From Exiguobacterium sp. AM39-5BH (GTDB taxonomy: Bacteria; Bacillota; Bacilli; Exiguobacteriales; Exiguobacteriaceae), in the NCBI RefSeq assembly GCF_003467445.1, contig NZ_QSGS01000006.1, forward strand, positions 62,001 through 126,000: 64,000 nt of DNA. Reading direction: 5' to 3'. Position 1 is the first letter of the stretch; every line of letters begins with the position of its first letter. A model generated the notes under the pieces. That model had not been told where the DNA came from, did no database searches, and worked only from the letters and a program-made list of their open reading frames with translations. Positions 1 to 9,439 of the stretch are shown here, one piece after another. The position numbers were made by a program, and so were the translations under genes.

Positions 1-384
1 GAGGCGTGGGTCGAGCGCTACGGCAAACGTCTATATTTAAAAGTGGACGATGTCCGGATGGCGGATCGTTGGTTCGATCGTTTCGGCCCGAAACTCGTTT
101 TCTTCGGCCGTTTTGTACCGGTCGTCCGAAGTCTCATCTCTATCCCGGCTGGTATGTCGAACATGCCGTTCATCAAATTTTTGACGTTGACGACGCTCGG
201 GACACTCATCTGGAACACGGTGCTCATTTTTATCGGTGTATATGTGGGCGAGAACTGGCAAGTCTGGCTCGGTTACATCGAATCGTATTCTCACATCATG
301 TATGGTGTGCTCGCCGTCATCCTTCTCGGACTTGTCGGTTTCATCGTCCGCATGGTCTGGTCACGTCGGGCCGAACAAAAATAG
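1..384 (+). CDS. DedA family membrane protein, C-terminal part
   Basis: The frame is open from the window edge, so the 5' end lies outside; the visible 127 residues are the C-terminal two thirds of a DedA/SNARE-associated protein, a family of roughly 200 residues linked to lipid flipping and membrane homeostasis. The family hallmark is visible as FFGRFVPVVRSLISIPAGM, an amphipathic re-entrant segment with the conserved Gly-Arg-Phe and Arg, followed by hydrophobic helices ending in a basic tail (SRRAEQK). It is closed by a strong hairpin terminator. Family assignment is firm; the transported or flipped substrate cannot be told from sequence. Confidence 0.9.
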   Translation, partial: EAWVERYGKRLYLKVDDVRMADRWFDRFGPKLVFFGRFVPVVRSLISIPAGMSNMPFIKFLTLTTLGTLIWNTVLIFIGVYVGENWQVWLGYIESYSHIMYGVLAVILLGLVGFIVRMVWSRRAEQK

Positions 385-394
385 TAAACGTCGC

Positions 395-425
395 ACTCCG
401 GTTATGTATTCCGGAGTCTTTTTTT
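395..425 (+). terminator. Rho-independent terminator after dedA
   Basis: Seven-base stem ACTCCGG/CCGGAGT with a 9-base loop followed by eight T residues, ten bases after the dedA stop codon. Confidence 0.85.
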
Positions 426-446
426 ATGGTTTTACAGGTTTAACAC

Positions 447-475
447 TTGACTTTAAGGTCATATGACTTTAAATT
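447..475 (+). promoter_or_regulatory. terC promoter with overlapping palindromes
   Basis: A -35 box TTGACT and a weak -10 box TAAATT are separated by 17 bases. The spacer carries nested palindromes: TGAC-6 bases-GTCA, then GTCATATGAC, so three TGAC-type half sites lie on the promoter. This looks like an operator for a dimeric repressor, but no regulator gene is adjacent. The leader is only about 40 bases, too short for the yybP-ykoY Mn2+ riboswitch that often precedes terC genes. Confidence 0.4.
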
Positions 476-515
476 CTATATATAGAAGTTCATTTGAACT
501 CAAAAGGAGGAATTA

Positions 516-1436
516 TTGTTGACCCTACTCATCGCCTTTTTAGTCCTCATTGTTTTCATGCTCGCGCTTGACCTCGGGGTGTTCCATCGTAAAGCCCATG
601 AAGTCTCACTCCGCGAAGCATGGACATGGACGTTCGTCTGGATCGGGATCGCCATCGCGTTCGGTGGTTGGTTGTTCTACTCGCAAGGGGGGACCGTGGC
701 GACCGAATATGCCAGCGTGTACTTTATCGAAAAAGCACTCGCCATCGATAACGTATTTGTCTTCTCACTCGTGTTCGCTTACTTCGCGATCCCACTCAAA
801 TATCAACATAAAGTACTGTTTTGGGGCATTCTCGGAGCCATCTTCTTCCGGGCCGTCTTTATCGTCGCTGGTGTATCGCTCTTAGAGAACTTCGGTTGGA
901 TTTACTACGTCTTCGGCGCCTTCCTCGTCTACACGGGTTGGATGATGTTCAAGAACATCGGCAAGGACGAATCGCTCGAAGAGAACAAAACGATCCGTTG
1001 GCTCGAGCGACGCTTGCCGATCACGAAAGACATCTCGTCAGGGAAGTTCGCCAAACGCATCAACGGGAAGCTGTTCTTCACGCCGCTCTTCATCGCGCTC
1101 ATCTTTATCGAGATCTCGGATATCGTCTTCGCCGTCGACTCGGTCGCAGCCAGCTTCGCCTACTCGCGTGACCCGTACGTCATCTTCTATGCGAACATTA
1201 TGGCAATCCTTGGACTCCGTAGTCTTTACTTCGTCCTCGCCAACTTGATTGACCGCTTCTACTACTTGAAGCACGGACTCAGCTTCATGCTCGTCTTCAT
1301 CGGGACGAAGATGATTTTCGGTGACGTCTACAAGATGCCAATTTGGATGTCGCTCGGCACGATCGTACTCGTCATCTTGATCAGTGTCGTCTACAGTTTC
1401 TACAAAACGAAACCTGGTCAGAACAAAAACGTATAA
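516..1436 (+). CDS. TerC family integral membrane protein (probable metal exporter)
   Basis: A 306-residue multi-pass protein of the TerC/YkoY/YceF family. Members are implicated in Mn2+ export and metalation of exoenzymes in Bacillus, and in tellurite resistance elsewhere. The two family signatures are visible: IEKALAIDNVFVFSLV near residues 71-86 and FIEISDIVFAVDSVAA in the second half, each with the conserved acidic residues in a helix. Two adjacent TTG codons (516 and 519) follow AAGGAGG at 504-510, so the start is TTG; the second gives the better spacing. The gene stands alone behind a promoter with palindromic half sites. The function is well placed but the ion is inferred. Confidence 0.88.
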   Translation: MLTLLIAFLVLIVFMLALDLGVFHRKAHEVSLREAWTWTFVWIGIAIAFGGWLFYSQGGTVATEYASVYFIEKALAIDNVFVFSLVFAYFAIPLKYQHKVLFWGILGAIFFRAVFIVAGVSLLENFGWIYYVFGAFLVYTGWMMFKNIGKDESLEENKTIRWLERRLPITKDISSGKFAKRINGKLFFTPLFIALIFIEISDIVFAVDSVAASFAYSRDPYVIFYANIMAILGLRSLYFVLANLIDRFYYLKHGLSFMLVFIGTKMIFGDVYKMPIWMSLGTIVLVILISVVYSFYKTKPGQNKNV

Positions 1437-1526
1437 CAAAAGGGAGACGTGCTAGCCTCCCAGGTGTATCACTTCTCGATTGTGGGTAAACCTTTAGTCT
1501 AGCAAACAAAGAAAAGGTGGTTATAA

Positions 1527-1700
1527 ATGTTTGACCGTATGGGTGATGTGAGTATTGGACTCGTCTTCGGGATCGTGTTGATGCTTTTGTTCAACAGTCT
1601 TTGGGGACTTGGGGTCGGCGTGATGTTAGGGATCTTCTTCCTCGTCGCACCGCGCTCGACAAACCGCCGTACTAGAAAATATATACCGCAGACACGCTAA
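1527..1700 (+). CDS. small hydrophobic protein, 57 aa
   Basis: A complete small ORF with a good ribosome site (AAAAGGTGG ending 6 bases before ATG) and its own terminator directly after the stop. The product has about 30 hydrophobic, glycine-rich residues (LLFNSLWGLGVGVMLGIFF) forming one or two membrane helices, then a basic tail ending NRRTRKYIPQTR. No known family was recognised. It resembles the 48-residue peptide at 15098-15244 over the helix (LLF, W, LG, G, FF pattern), so the two may be paralogues. Being a real gene is supported by the ribosome site, the terminator and this resemblance. Confidence 0.65.
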   Translation: MFDRMGDVSIGLVFGIVLMLLFNSLWGLGVGVMLGIFFLVAPRSTNRRTRKYIPQTR

Positions 1701-1725
1701 ACCGGGGCACACGCCTCGGTTTTTC
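1701..1725 (+). terminator. terminator after the 57-aa ORF
   Basis: ACCGGGGC / GCCTCGGT stem with one G-T pair and a 4-base loop, then TTTTT; it begins right after the stop codon. Confidence 0.8.
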
Positions 1726-1761
1726 TTATGTATACTGAAGAAAACCCATCTAGGAGGACCT

Positions 1762-1965
1762 ATGGATTATTCAACGACAGAACTGACAGAGGCGAAACGT
1801 CAAATCGATTCGATTCTCCATAAGCTGCAAGAGACGGTGACGACGCTCGAGGCGAAAGACTCCCCGGAGCGCTACAAGTCACAACTGACACTCGCCAAAC
1901 GGCGCATTCAAGCGCTGACGATCGCCGTCGCATTGATTGAGGCCCAACTTCATCCCGACACATGA
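1762..1965 (+). CDS. conserved-looking helical protein, 67 aa, unknown function
   Basis: A small cytoplasmic protein preceded by AGGAGG seven bases before its ATG. It has no signal peptide or membrane segment. The sequence is almost entirely helix-forming with heptad-like spacing (EAKRQIDSILHKLQETV and LAKRRIQALTIAVALIEAQ), suggesting a short antiparallel coiled coil. I do not recognise a family. It is convergent with the DUF305 gene and the two share an 11-bp hairpin between their stops. Confidence 0.6.
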   Translation: MDYSTTELTEAKRQIDSILHKLQETVTTLEAKDSPERYKSQLTLAKRRIQALTIAVALIEAQLHPDT

Positions 1966-1996
1966 CAACAGCGACCATATCACTCGGTCGCTGTTG
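1966..1996. terminator. shared hairpin between convergent genes
   Basis: Perfect 11-bp inverted repeat CAACAGCGACC / GGTCGCTGTTG with a 9-base loop. It overlaps the 3' end of the DUF305 gene. T-runs are poor on both sides, so termination may be partial. Confidence 0.5.
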
Positions 1997-2477
1997 TTGT
2001 CGATTTAGCTTCTTTTGCTGCTTCCTCTTCTTCTTTTTCTAACTCTTCAATCAACCGCTTCATCTCTTCAATTTCACGCCGCTGTGCTTCAATGATGTCT
2101 TCCGACAACTGTTTCACGCGCGGATCCTCGATCTCGGCCCGCTCGCTCGTCAAGATGGCGATCGAATGGTGCGGGATCATCGCCTTCATCCAACTGACGT
2201 CATCGACCGTCGTCTGGCTCCGGACGAGCCATAGCGAGAGCCCGAACACGAGCGCGCTCACACCTAAGATGACGGCGTTCAACTTCTTGTTTTTGTACAT
2301 GCCCCACATGAACAGCAACATGACGAACGCCATGACCGATCCCATGATGAGCGCCATATACAAGCGTGTCTGACTGAAGAAGACGTGGTCGAGTTGGAAC
2401 ACGTTCAAATACATGAGCCAATACATGAGGAATGTCGACACGAGAATCATCACTCCGAATTTTGCGTAAGGTTTCAT
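1980..2477 (-). CDS. DUF305 domain membrane protein, copper-resistance associated
   Basis: A 165-residue protein with three predicted membrane helices (about 8-26, 38-60, 66-85), then the DUF305 signature WMKAMIPHHSIAI (His-His at 103-104) and a Glu-rich helical C-terminus. DUF305 proteins often travel with copper and silver resistance genes; the His/Met motif suggests metal binding on the outer face, which is inference. It is transcribed away from the MurE-like gene. The copB-oxidase cluster lies 5 kb downstream. The ATG at 2477 follows AGGAGGAG. The family call is confident; the biochemical role is not established. Confidence 0.8.
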   Translation of the reverse strand: MKPYAKFGVMILVSTFLMYWLMYLNVFQLDHVFFSQTRLYMALIMGSVMAFVMLLFMWGMYKNKKLNAVILGVSALVFGLSLWLVRSQTTVDDVSWMKAMIPHHSIAILTSERAEIEDPRVKQLSEDIIEAQRREIEEMKRLIEELEKEEEEAAKEAKSTTTATE

Positions 2478-2649
2478 CGTCTACTCCTCCTTTGCTGATG
2501 GTCTGTCTACACAATTGATTGCCTAATCCAAATTCGTTAAAACATCGGCGACTCGCTCGCGACATGCGCCTCTGTCTCATTTCACTTCTTTTTCACAAAC
2601 AAGGGCTATACTGTCAAAATGGACTTTGCCGACAAAGGAGAAATTCGAA

Positions 2650-4104
2650 GTGTTGAAAACCTTGCACGACCTGTTGACAGAGCTGAAACAGCTCGTGACA
2701 TGGACGTATTTAGACAACCCTGCCGAAACGATGATTGAGGGCATTTCCTTCTCCTCAAAAGAAATTAAACAAAATTTTTTATTTGTCTGTATCTCAGGCT
2801 ATCGCCATGATGGCCATGACTACGTGAACGAGGCGATTCATAACGGGGCGGTCGCCATCGTCGCCGAACGTCCGATTGAGGCCCAGGTACCTGTCATCTT
2901 TTGTAAAGATACGAAACATGCCCTCGCCGAACTCGCCATTGCGTTTTATGACCATCCCTCGACGCGACTTCGTCTGCATGGCGTCACCGGGACGAACGGA
3001 AAAACGACGACGACGGCGCTCGCCCATCAATTGTTTGATCACGTCGGCATGTCAGCCGGACTCATCGGCACACTCGGCATTACGTACGCCGGGAAGACGT
3101 TTGAGACACCGAACACGACGCCTGACCCGTTGACGATCAATCGCCACCTTCACGCCATGGTCGAGTCAGGTGTCACCGACTGTCTGATGGAAGTCTCGTC
3201 TCAGGCCATCGCGGAGGCACGGATTGCCGGCTTGGAGTTCGAGACGACTTCATTCCTCAACCTATCCCACGATCACTTGGACTATCATGGGACGATGGTG
3301 ACGTACGCTTACACGAAAGCCCAGTTGTTTGCACAGTTGACGGAGTCTGGATGTGGGATCGTCAATGAAGATGATCCGCATCACACGCTCATGTTGTCGA
3401 TGGCACCGTCCGCCGCCAACTCGTTTTTGTTCAGCCGTCAGTCGACTGCCGCGGACTTGGTCGGGCATCGAAAAGACGAGCAGTTCATGCTCGAATTGGG
3501 TGACGAAGCGGTCCAATCTCCCCTCCCATTCTATGAGGACTATAACCTCGATAACACGTTGTGCGCCATCAGCATTGTCCTGCAAACCGGGGTTCCGTTG
3601 GCAGAGGTCCTTCCTCATGTTAAGAAGTTGACGTTGCCGAGCGGACGCCTCGAACGAGTGACCGGAATCGTACAATCGGTCTATATCGACTATGGACATA
3701 CGCCGGACGCCATCAAACAAGTCGTGACGGCATTGACGGCCCGCTACCCTCGTGTACTCGTGCTGCTCAGTGCTGCCGGCGAACGTGACCGAATGAAGCG
3801 AAACATCATGACAGAGGTCGTGGTTGCTTCAGGCGCGGATATGATTTTGACGGTCCATGACCCACGTCACGAAGATCCGCAACAAATCCTTGACGATTTG
3901 GCGACGGGACAATCTGTCGAGTTTGCACGTTTCAACAAACGCGAAGCAGCCATCCGGTTCTTCTGCGAACGGATGGACGACTACGACTGTGGTGTCTTAT
4001 TCGGGAAAGGGCATGACCGCGTCGAGCGCATCGGAGACGAGGCCGTGCCGTTCGACGAACCCGCACTCGTCCGACGCTTTCTTCAATCGCCCGAACTACC
4101 CTGA
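2650..4104 (+). CDS. MurE-like Mur ligase (UDP-MurNAc-dipeptide amino acid ligase family)
   Basis: A cytoplasmic ATP-dependent amide ligase of the MurE type, about 484 residues. Domains are in order: N-terminal UDP-binding, central ATPase with TGTNGKTTTT at 113-122, and a C-terminal domain ending in GKGHDRV. The lysine that is carbamylated in Mur ligases is in TKAQLF. GTG 2650 is preferred because AAAGGAG (2634-2640) lies 9 bases upstream; TTG 2653 is an alternative, and TTG 2626 lies before the ribosome site. Departures from canonical MurE are MEVSSQ (usually SSH), DYGHTPD (usually DYAHTPD) and HDPRHEDP in place of the DNPR/DNPA amino-acid-selecting motif. It may be a second MurE with altered specificity. 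It lies just upstream of a two-component system, not in a dcw cluster. Confidence 0.8.
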   Translation: MLKTLHDLLTELKQLVTWTYLDNPAETMIEGISFSSKEIKQNFLFVCISGYRHDGHDYVNEAIHNGAVAIVAERPIEAQVPVIFCKDTKHALAELAIAFYDHPSTRLRLHGVTGTNGKTTTTALAHQLFDHVGMSAGLIGTLGITYAGKTFETPNTTPDPLTINRHLHAMVESGVTDCLMEVSSQAIAEARIAGLEFETTSFLNLSHDHLDYHGTMVTYAYTKAQLFAQLTESGCGIVNEDDPHHTLMLSMAPSAANSFLFSRQSTAADLVGHRKDEQFMLELGDEAVQSPLPFYEDYNLDNTLCAISIVLQTGVPLAEVLPHVKKLTLPSGRLERVTGIVQSVYIDYGHTPDAIKQVVTALTARYPRVLVLLSAAGERDRMKRNIMTEVVVASGADMILTVHDPRHEDPQQILDDLATGQSVEFARFNKREAAIRFFCERMDDYDCGVLFGKGHDRVERIGDEAVPFDEPALVRRFLQSPELP

Positions 4105-4180
4105 GGGACAAGGAGAACGTTCCCCTTCTCTCGAAACCGTTACGTAGACGAGACGGCTCAGAATCATAGGAGGACCACAT

Positions 4181-4858
4181 ATGAAAATTTTGATTGTCGA
4201 TGACGAAATGAAAATGAGACGGTTGCTCCGCCTATTCTTAGAAGGCGACGGCTACACCTGTATCGAGGCCGCTGACGGACGAGAAGCGATGGAACGGATT
4301 TCCGAACGTCCGGACTTGGTGATGCTCGACATCATGATGCCCGGTGTCGATGGGATCACGTTGTGCCGCCAAATCAAGGCGCTCGATGCCGAACTGCCCG
4401 TCGTATTGTTGACGGCCCGTTCGGACAGTGAGACGACGATTCGCGGTTTGGATGCGGGCGCTGACGATTATGTCACGAAACCGTTCGAAGGAAATGTGCT
4501 CCTGGCCCGGATTCGTGCGGTGTTACGACGGAGCCGTGTCACCAATTTGAACTACGGGCAACTGCGCTATGAGGAAACGAGCGGACGGATCCTCTATCGA
4601 GAACAAGAAGTCGTCATGACGCCGAAAGCGACGGCCATCTTGAAACTGTTCTTGCAACATCCGAACCGGCTATACAACCGGATGGATTTATACGACTTGG
4701 TGTGGCCCTACTCATCCGAGTCGGACCCGCGCACGGTCGATGCACATATCCGCATGATTCGCGACAAACTTGGTGAAGCAGGTTTCCCAATCGATGATTA
4801 TTTGAAGACGGTGTGGGGTCGCGGCTATCGTTGGACCGAGGAGCGGTCGGACACATGA
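4181..4858 (+). CDS. OmpR-family response regulator
   Basis: A 225-residue regulator with a receiver domain (acidic pair DDE at 7-9, phospho-acceptor Asp50 in VMLDIMMP, Lys100 in VTKPF) and a winged-helix DNA-binding domain ending in KTVWGRGYRW. The ATG follows AGGAGG. Its stop overlaps the kinase start by four bases (ATGA), so the two are translationally coupled. The pair faces the copper cluster downstream and might control it in the way CusR or CopR does, but that is inference from position only. Confidence 0.92.
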   Translation: MKILIVDDEMKMRRLLRLFLEGDGYTCIEAADGREAMERISERPDLVMLDIMMPGVDGITLCRQIKALDAELPVVLLTARSDSETTIRGLDAGADDYVTKPFEGNVLLARIRAVLRRSRVTNLNYGQLRYEETSGRILYREQEVVMTPKATAILKLFLQHPNRLYNRMDLYDLVWPYSSESDPRTVDAHIRMIRDKLGEAGFPIDDYLKTVWGRGYRWTEERSDT

Positions 4859-6249
4859 CGTCCCGACGCAACAGCCTCCCGTTCCGAATCAGCCTGATCT
4901 TTTTATTGACGACGTTACTGATTGAGGGCGTCTTGTTCTTATTGCTGTACCATACGCTTCTCGGTGAACGTGTCGTCGAAGAGATTGATCGACTCGAATC
5001 GAGGGCGGAAAGCCATGCGAGCGTGCTGGCGATGAGTTTTGACGAGGAGACGATTGATCATGTCGCGACGATGGAGAGCGAGACCGATACGAAAGTCGCC
5101 ATCACCGCTCCCGACCACTCGATTCTACAGGCGTCCAACCGCTTCCCCGACCCGCTCTCAGTGCTCGTTCAAGCTGAAGCGGGTGAAGGCGATATCAATA
5201 GGACGACCATCCTTGAAGACGATTGGGAGAACGAGCCATATCTCGCCGTGCGGACCCCGATTGAGGCGATGGAAGACGACACCCGCTACGGGTATGTGTA
5301 TATGTTTCTACCGACCGAGATTATCCACGGGATCAGCCATCGCCTCCAACTCCGGTTTCTATATATCACCGGCATCGCCCTCGTCATCACCATCATAACG
5401 TTCGTCTTGCTGAGCCGGTTGATTTCCAATCCGATTCAGCTGTTGCGCCGAGCGACCGAGGATGTGTTGACGAATCCTGAGACGTTGACCCTGCCGACGT
5501 CCCGAGAGGATGAAATCGGCGAATTGGCCCGCTCGATTGAAGCGATGTCGCTTGAACTGACTCGTCTCCGGAAAGAACGGAACCAGTTCTTGTCCGACCT
5601 CGCCCACGAGATCAAGACGCCGCTCACGTACTTACAAGGGTATGCCGAGATCGCCTCCAAACCGCAGACGCCAGCGTCGTTAAAAGAACAGTCGATTCAG
5701 ACGATTCTCGAGGAGAGCCAAGCGTTGACCGAGCTCGTCGAGAACGCGTTCCAGCTCGCCCAGTTGGACGAGAACACGTTCACGTTGCATCGCGAACCTG
5801 TGGCCATCGATGCGCTCTGTGACGATTTGCAACGTGTGCTCACCACGATGTTCCGGGTAACTCCGATCGCGTTTGCGAGCAGCACCGACTGTTCCTCCAA
5901 GGACGTCGTCTTACAGTTAGATCGACATCGAATCTTGCAAGTGTTCCGTTCCATCGCCCATAATGCGATTCAGCATAGCGAGGCACATCACGTCCGATTC
6001 GATATGCAGCTTGCGGACGAAGCACTCCGCTTCACGATTCAAGACGATGGGAAAGGTATCCCTCAAGAAGATCTGCCTTACATCTTCGATCGCCTATACC
6101 GGGTCGAAAAATCACGCTCCCGTCGTACGGGCGGCAGTGGACTCGGACTCGCCATCGCCCATCAAATCATCCGGTTGCATGACGGGACGTTGACGGTCGC
6201 CTCCAATCCATCCGGGACGACGTTCACGATTACGCTTCCGATCCACTAA
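4855..6249 (+). CDS. two-component sensor histidine kinase
   Basis: Partner of the preceding regulator. The 464-residue protein has a membrane helix at about 9-32, a roughly 135-residue extracellular domain, a second helix at about 169-187, HAMP, a HisKA box SDLAHEIKTPL with His251, and a HATPase with DDGKGIP and GGSGLGLAIA. The start is the ATG overlapping the regulator stop; longer in-frame versions would begin inside the regulator. The extracellular domain is not obviously His- or Met-rich, so a metal signal is not shown. A hairpin terminator follows. Confidence 0.92.
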   Translation: MTSRRNSLPFRISLIFLLTTLLIEGVLFLLLYHTLLGERVVEEIDRLESRAESHASVLAMSFDEETIDHVATMESETDTKVAITAPDHSILQASNRFPDPLSVLVQAEAGEGDINRTTILEDDWENEPYLAVRTPIEAMEDDTRYGYVYMFLPTEIIHGISHRLQLRFLYITGIALVITIITFVLLSRLISNPIQLLRRATEDVLTNPETLTLPTSREDEIGELARSIEAMSLELTRLRKERNQFLSDLAHEIKTPLTYLQGYAEIASKPQTPASLKEQSIQTILEESQALTELVENAFQLAQLDENTFTLHREPVAIDALCDDLQRVLTTMFRVTPIAFASSTDCSSKDVVLQLDRHRILQVFRSIAHNAIQHSEAHHVRFDMQLADEALRFTIQDDGKGIPQEDLPYIFDRLYRVEKSRSRRTGGSGLGLAIAHQIIRLHDGTLTVASNPSGTTFTITLPIH

Positions 6250-6250
6250 A

Positions 6251-6288
6251 AATATCCGGCACCTGACTCAGGCGCCGGATATTTTTTA
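6251..6288. terminator. bidirectional terminator between kinase and F510_1955 gene
   Basis: Stem AATATCCGGC / GCCGGATATT flanked by A-rich sequence on the left and T-rich sequence on the right, between two convergent genes. Confidence 0.85.
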
Positions 6289-7241
6289 GTTCACTTTCCC
6301 TGCTTGCAACAGTTGCGTCCATTCTTCGGATTCATAGACGTATACACTGTTGTCGGATGTCGCCAACAACAATCGCCCGTCTTGGCTGACCAGTTCGATT
6401 GGAATGCTGTCCGCGTTCAGCGATGGCAGCTCAACCGTCGTCTCCGTCTTGTCGGTCAAATTCGAGACCACAAGATTGAATGAGGCGCCGTCTTTGGCGA
6501 TTGACGCCAATTCCTCTTTGGTTGATGTCATCGTGACAATCTGTTTCTGTTCCAAGAACGGTTCGAACGTGTCTCCCCCGTCGTCTGAGACGAGGATGCC
6601 GTCCGGACCATAGACGAAGACACGCTTCGGTTCGCTTGCATCGGCCGTGATGCCGGCGATGCCACGACCTTCAATGCCATTCATCTTCATCGGCTCAAAC
6701 GACGTACCGCCGTCGAGCGACCGATAAAAACCTGGTTCGAGTTCACTCGTCGCCGTTTCTAAATACACGTAGAGACTCTCGGATTCGAAGCCCGCACTCA
6801 TATAGTGAAAATCGGCCTCACCTTCTAACGAGCGAATGTCGAGCGTCTCCCCTTTATCGGTCCCGTGGACGACACCGAGCGGATTTTTATACGGCGAATC
6901 CTGTTCCGGGTGACCGCTCGCATAGAATCCGTCTTTGACGAGCTCGAAGCCCATATAGTCGTGACGGTTCGACGACAATTCGTACCAGCCGTCTTTCCTG
7001 AATTCCATCAGTCCTGTGTGCGTCGCGATGACCGGGCGTCCGTCTGGCCAAAAGCCGGCACCGTGAATGTGGGAACTTCGGTGCCTATTTTTGTCGCTTT
7101 CCAGCGGTCCGGCACCTGTTCCGTCGACGTCTCTGTTTCTTCCGTGACCGGTTCCGTCGATTCGCTCGCTGGCGCCGCATCCCCACACGAGGCGAGGAAG
7201 ACCGCCATCATGAGCGTCGGTACGAGAAATGTTCGTTTCAT
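6286..7241 (-). pseudogene. F510_1955-type beta-propeller lipoprotein, frameshifted
   Basis: The frame starting at 7241 encodes a lipoprotein signal (MKRTFLVPTLMMAVFLASC) and an acidic linker. From about 7070 downward the rest of the protein is in another frame: HIHGAGFWPDGRPVIATHTG and repeats such as FYRSLDGGTSFEP and LVSDDGGDTFEPF. Those Asp-Gly-Gly repeats are typical of sialidase-like propellers, and HIHG is the usual start of the F510_1955 family. One missing base in the GGG at 7071-7073 (CCC on the coding strand) explains the break. The gene sits head-on beside copB, and this family often accompanies copper-resistance genes. It may be a sequence error rather than a dead gene. Role unproven. 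Confidence 0.75.
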
Positions 7242-7301
7242 TATAAATCCCCTCCATCTTTAGCATCTTCCTCATTATAGAGACCAAAGATGAAAAACTT
7301 G

Positions 7302-9308
7302 TTAAAGCTTGAGCGTCCGCGCATTGAGCGCGACGATGACCGTGCTAAGGCTCATGAGCACCGCCCCGATGGCCGGCGACAAGATGATGCCGAGCGGTGC
7401 CAACACGCCCGCTGCGAGCGGGATGGCGACGATGTTATAGCCGGCGGCCCACCACAGATTCTGAATCATCTTGTTGTACGTGTTGCGAGACAAGTCGAGA
7501 ATCGACAGCACATCTTTCGGGTTGCTCCGGACGAGGACGATATCAGCCGTCTCGACGGCGACGTCGGTGCCGCTCCCGATGGCGATGCCGACGTCCGCTT
7601 GGGCCAAAGCCGGTGCATCATTAATGCCATCCCCGACCATCGCCACTTTGCTGCCGTCGGCTTGGACGGTTTGCACTTGCCGCGATTTATCGTCCGGCAA
7701 CACTTCGGCGTACACTTCCTCGATCTGAAGTTGCGACGCGACCCAGTCCGCGACTTTTCGGTTGTCACCTGTGAGCATGATCGAACGGACACCCCGGTCT
7801 TTCAACGCTCGGACCGTCTCTTTCGCTTCATCGCGAACCATGTCCGCCAAGGCGATCATCCCGACCAAGTCCCCGTCTCGAATCGTGAAGACGACGGTCT
7901 TGCCGGCGGCAGATAACTGGTCGAACGCCGCTTCGTCAATGGAGAGCTCATGCTCCCGAATATAGCGGGGGCTAACGACTTGAACGTGACCTCCCTCTAC
8001 CTGTCCTTCTAATCCGACACCCGTAATCGAAGCGAAATCAACGACTTCAGGCAACGTCAACTTGCGTGCATCCGCTTCCCGAAGAATGCCTCGTGCGAGC
8101 GGATGCTGCGAGGCCGTCTCGACCGCGGCGGCCAGGCGTAACACGTCCTCTTCTGTATAAGCGGACGTAGCTTCAATGTCCGTCACTCCGAAGTCGCCTT
8201 GCGTCAACGTGCCCGTCTTATCGAAAATGACCGCATCGAGACGACGCGCTTCCTCAAATTGGGTCCGATTTCGAATCAACAGCCCACGTTTCGCCGACAG
8301 GGCTGTCGAGACCGCCACGACGAGCGGAGACGCGAGACCGAGCGCGTGCGGACATGAGATGACCATGACGGTGACCATTCGTTCGACAGCCATACTGACC
8401 GGATAACCGAGGGCCATCCAGATGACGAACGTCAGCACCCCCGCTCCGACGGCGACATAAAACAAGAGCTTGGCGGCCCGATTGGCTAGGTTTTGCGTTT
8501 TCGATTTGGATTCCTGCGCTTCTTTGACCAAGTCGATGACTTTCGCCAAGTATGTGCTCTCTCCCGTGCTCGTCGTCGAAATCGTCATGCTACCTTCTTG
8601 GTTGATCGATCCGGCGATGACGACATCCCCAGTCTCTTTTTCGACAGGCATCGATTCACCGGTCAACATCGACTCATCGACCGTCGTCCGCCCTTTCAGC
8701 AGTTCCCCGTCGACCGGAATCTGCTCGCCCGGTTTGACGAGAATCAAATCTCCGGCAGCGAGCGCCGAGACGGGAACGTCCTCGATGTCACTCCCGTTAA
8801 TGCGGTGTGCCACGCTCGGTAATAGACGAACGAGCTGTTGCAACGCATTTGAGGCCCCCATGATGGAGCGCATCTCAATCCAATGGCCGAGCAACATGAT
8901 GACGATCAACGTCGCCAACTCCCAAAAGAAGTCATGTCCATGCCCATACCCGAACACGATGGCGACACTATAGAAGTATGCGACGCTGATGGCGAGTCCA
9001 ATCAGCATCATCATCCCCGGATTTCGTTGACGCAATTCGTCGATGCTGCCTTTCAAAAACGGCCACCCTCCGTAGACGTAAACAATCGTCGCCAACACGA
9101 ATAGCGTCTCCTGTTCATAAGGAAACGTGAGTTCGAAACCGGCCCACTCTTGAATCATATCTGACAAGATGAGAATCGGGAGCGTCAACCCTAACGAGAC
9201 GAAAAATCGACGCTTATACTCCTCAATCATCCCTTCATGTCCGCCGGCATGCGAGTCATGCATATCTCCGTGTTCATGATGAGATGACGCGTGGTGTGAA
9301 TGTTCCAC
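7302..9308 (-). CDS. copB: CopB-type heavy-metal P1B ATPase (copper/silver export)
   Basis: A 668-residue P-type ATPase. A His-rich N-terminus ([18 protein letters not shown]) replaces the usual CxxC metal-binding domains. TGES is at 216-219, DKTGT with the phosphorylated Asp at 363, and [10 protein letters not shown] sits in the hinge. The intramembrane motif is CPH at 319-321, the mark of the CopB subgroup that exports Cu or Ag, rather than CPC of CopA. GTG 9308 is chosen because AGGAGG lies 8 bases upstream; the earlier in-frame GTG at 9317 abuts the ribosome site. It is divergent from the oxidase gene and shares its regulatory region. Confidence 0.93.
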   Translation of the reverse strand: MEHSHHASSHHEHGDMHDSHAGGHEGMIEEYKRRFFVSLGLTLPILILSDMIQEWAGFELTFPYEQETLFVLATIVYVYGGWPFLKGSIDELRQRNPGMMMLIGLAISVAYFYSVAIVFGYGHGHDFFWELATLIVIMLLGHWIEMRSIMGASNALQQLVRLLPSVAHRINGSDIEDVPVSALAAGDLILVKPGEQIPVDGELLKGRTTVDESMLTGESMPVEKETGDVVIAGSINQEGSMTISTTSTGESTYLAKVIDLVKEAQESKSKTQNLANRAAKLLFYVAVGAGVLTFVIWMALGYPVSMAVERMVTVMVISCPHALGLASPLVVAVSTALSAKRGLLIRNRTQFEEARRLDAVIFDKTGTLTQGDFGVTDIEATSAYTEEDVLRLAAAVETASQHPLARGILREADARKLTLPEVVDFASITGVGLEGQVEGGHVQVVSPRYIREHELSIDEAAFDQLSAAGKTVVFTIRDGDLVGMIALADMVRDEAKETVRALKDRGVRSIMLTGDNRKVADWVASQLQIEEVYAEVLPDDKSRQVQTVQADGSKVAMVGDGINDAPALAQADVGIAIGSGTDVAVETADIVLVRSNPKDVLSILDLSRNTYNKMIQNLWWAAGYNIVAIPLAAGVLAPLGIILSPAIGAVLMSLSTVIVALNARTLKL

Positions 9309-9324
9309 GTTGACCACCTCCTAT

Positions 9325-9375
9325 GTATACCATATACCCCTATATAGTATATAAAAACTTATTTTTGTTTAACAA
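9325..9375 (-). promoter_or_regulatory. copB promoter with candidate copper operator
   Basis: On the minus strand TTGTTA (9370-9375) and TATACT (9346-9351) are spaced 18 bases apart. Immediately downstream comes TATAGGGGTATATGGTATA, a semi-palindrome with a GGGG core reminiscent of CsoR-type sites. No csoR or copY gene is in the window, so the regulator is unknown. Confidence 0.35.
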
Positions 9376-9439
9376 ATATTTCATAACTTGTTGGTATAAC
9401 GAAATAGGCTCTTGCTTTTAGCCGAAAGGATGATGCCTT

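Noticed and set aside
480..515. Manganese (yybP-ykoY) riboswitch before terC
   Set aside because: The leader is about 40 bases, far too short.
7290..7916. Plus-strand ORF of 208 codons opposite copB
   Set aside because: Its sequence is the antisense of conserved ATPase motifs.
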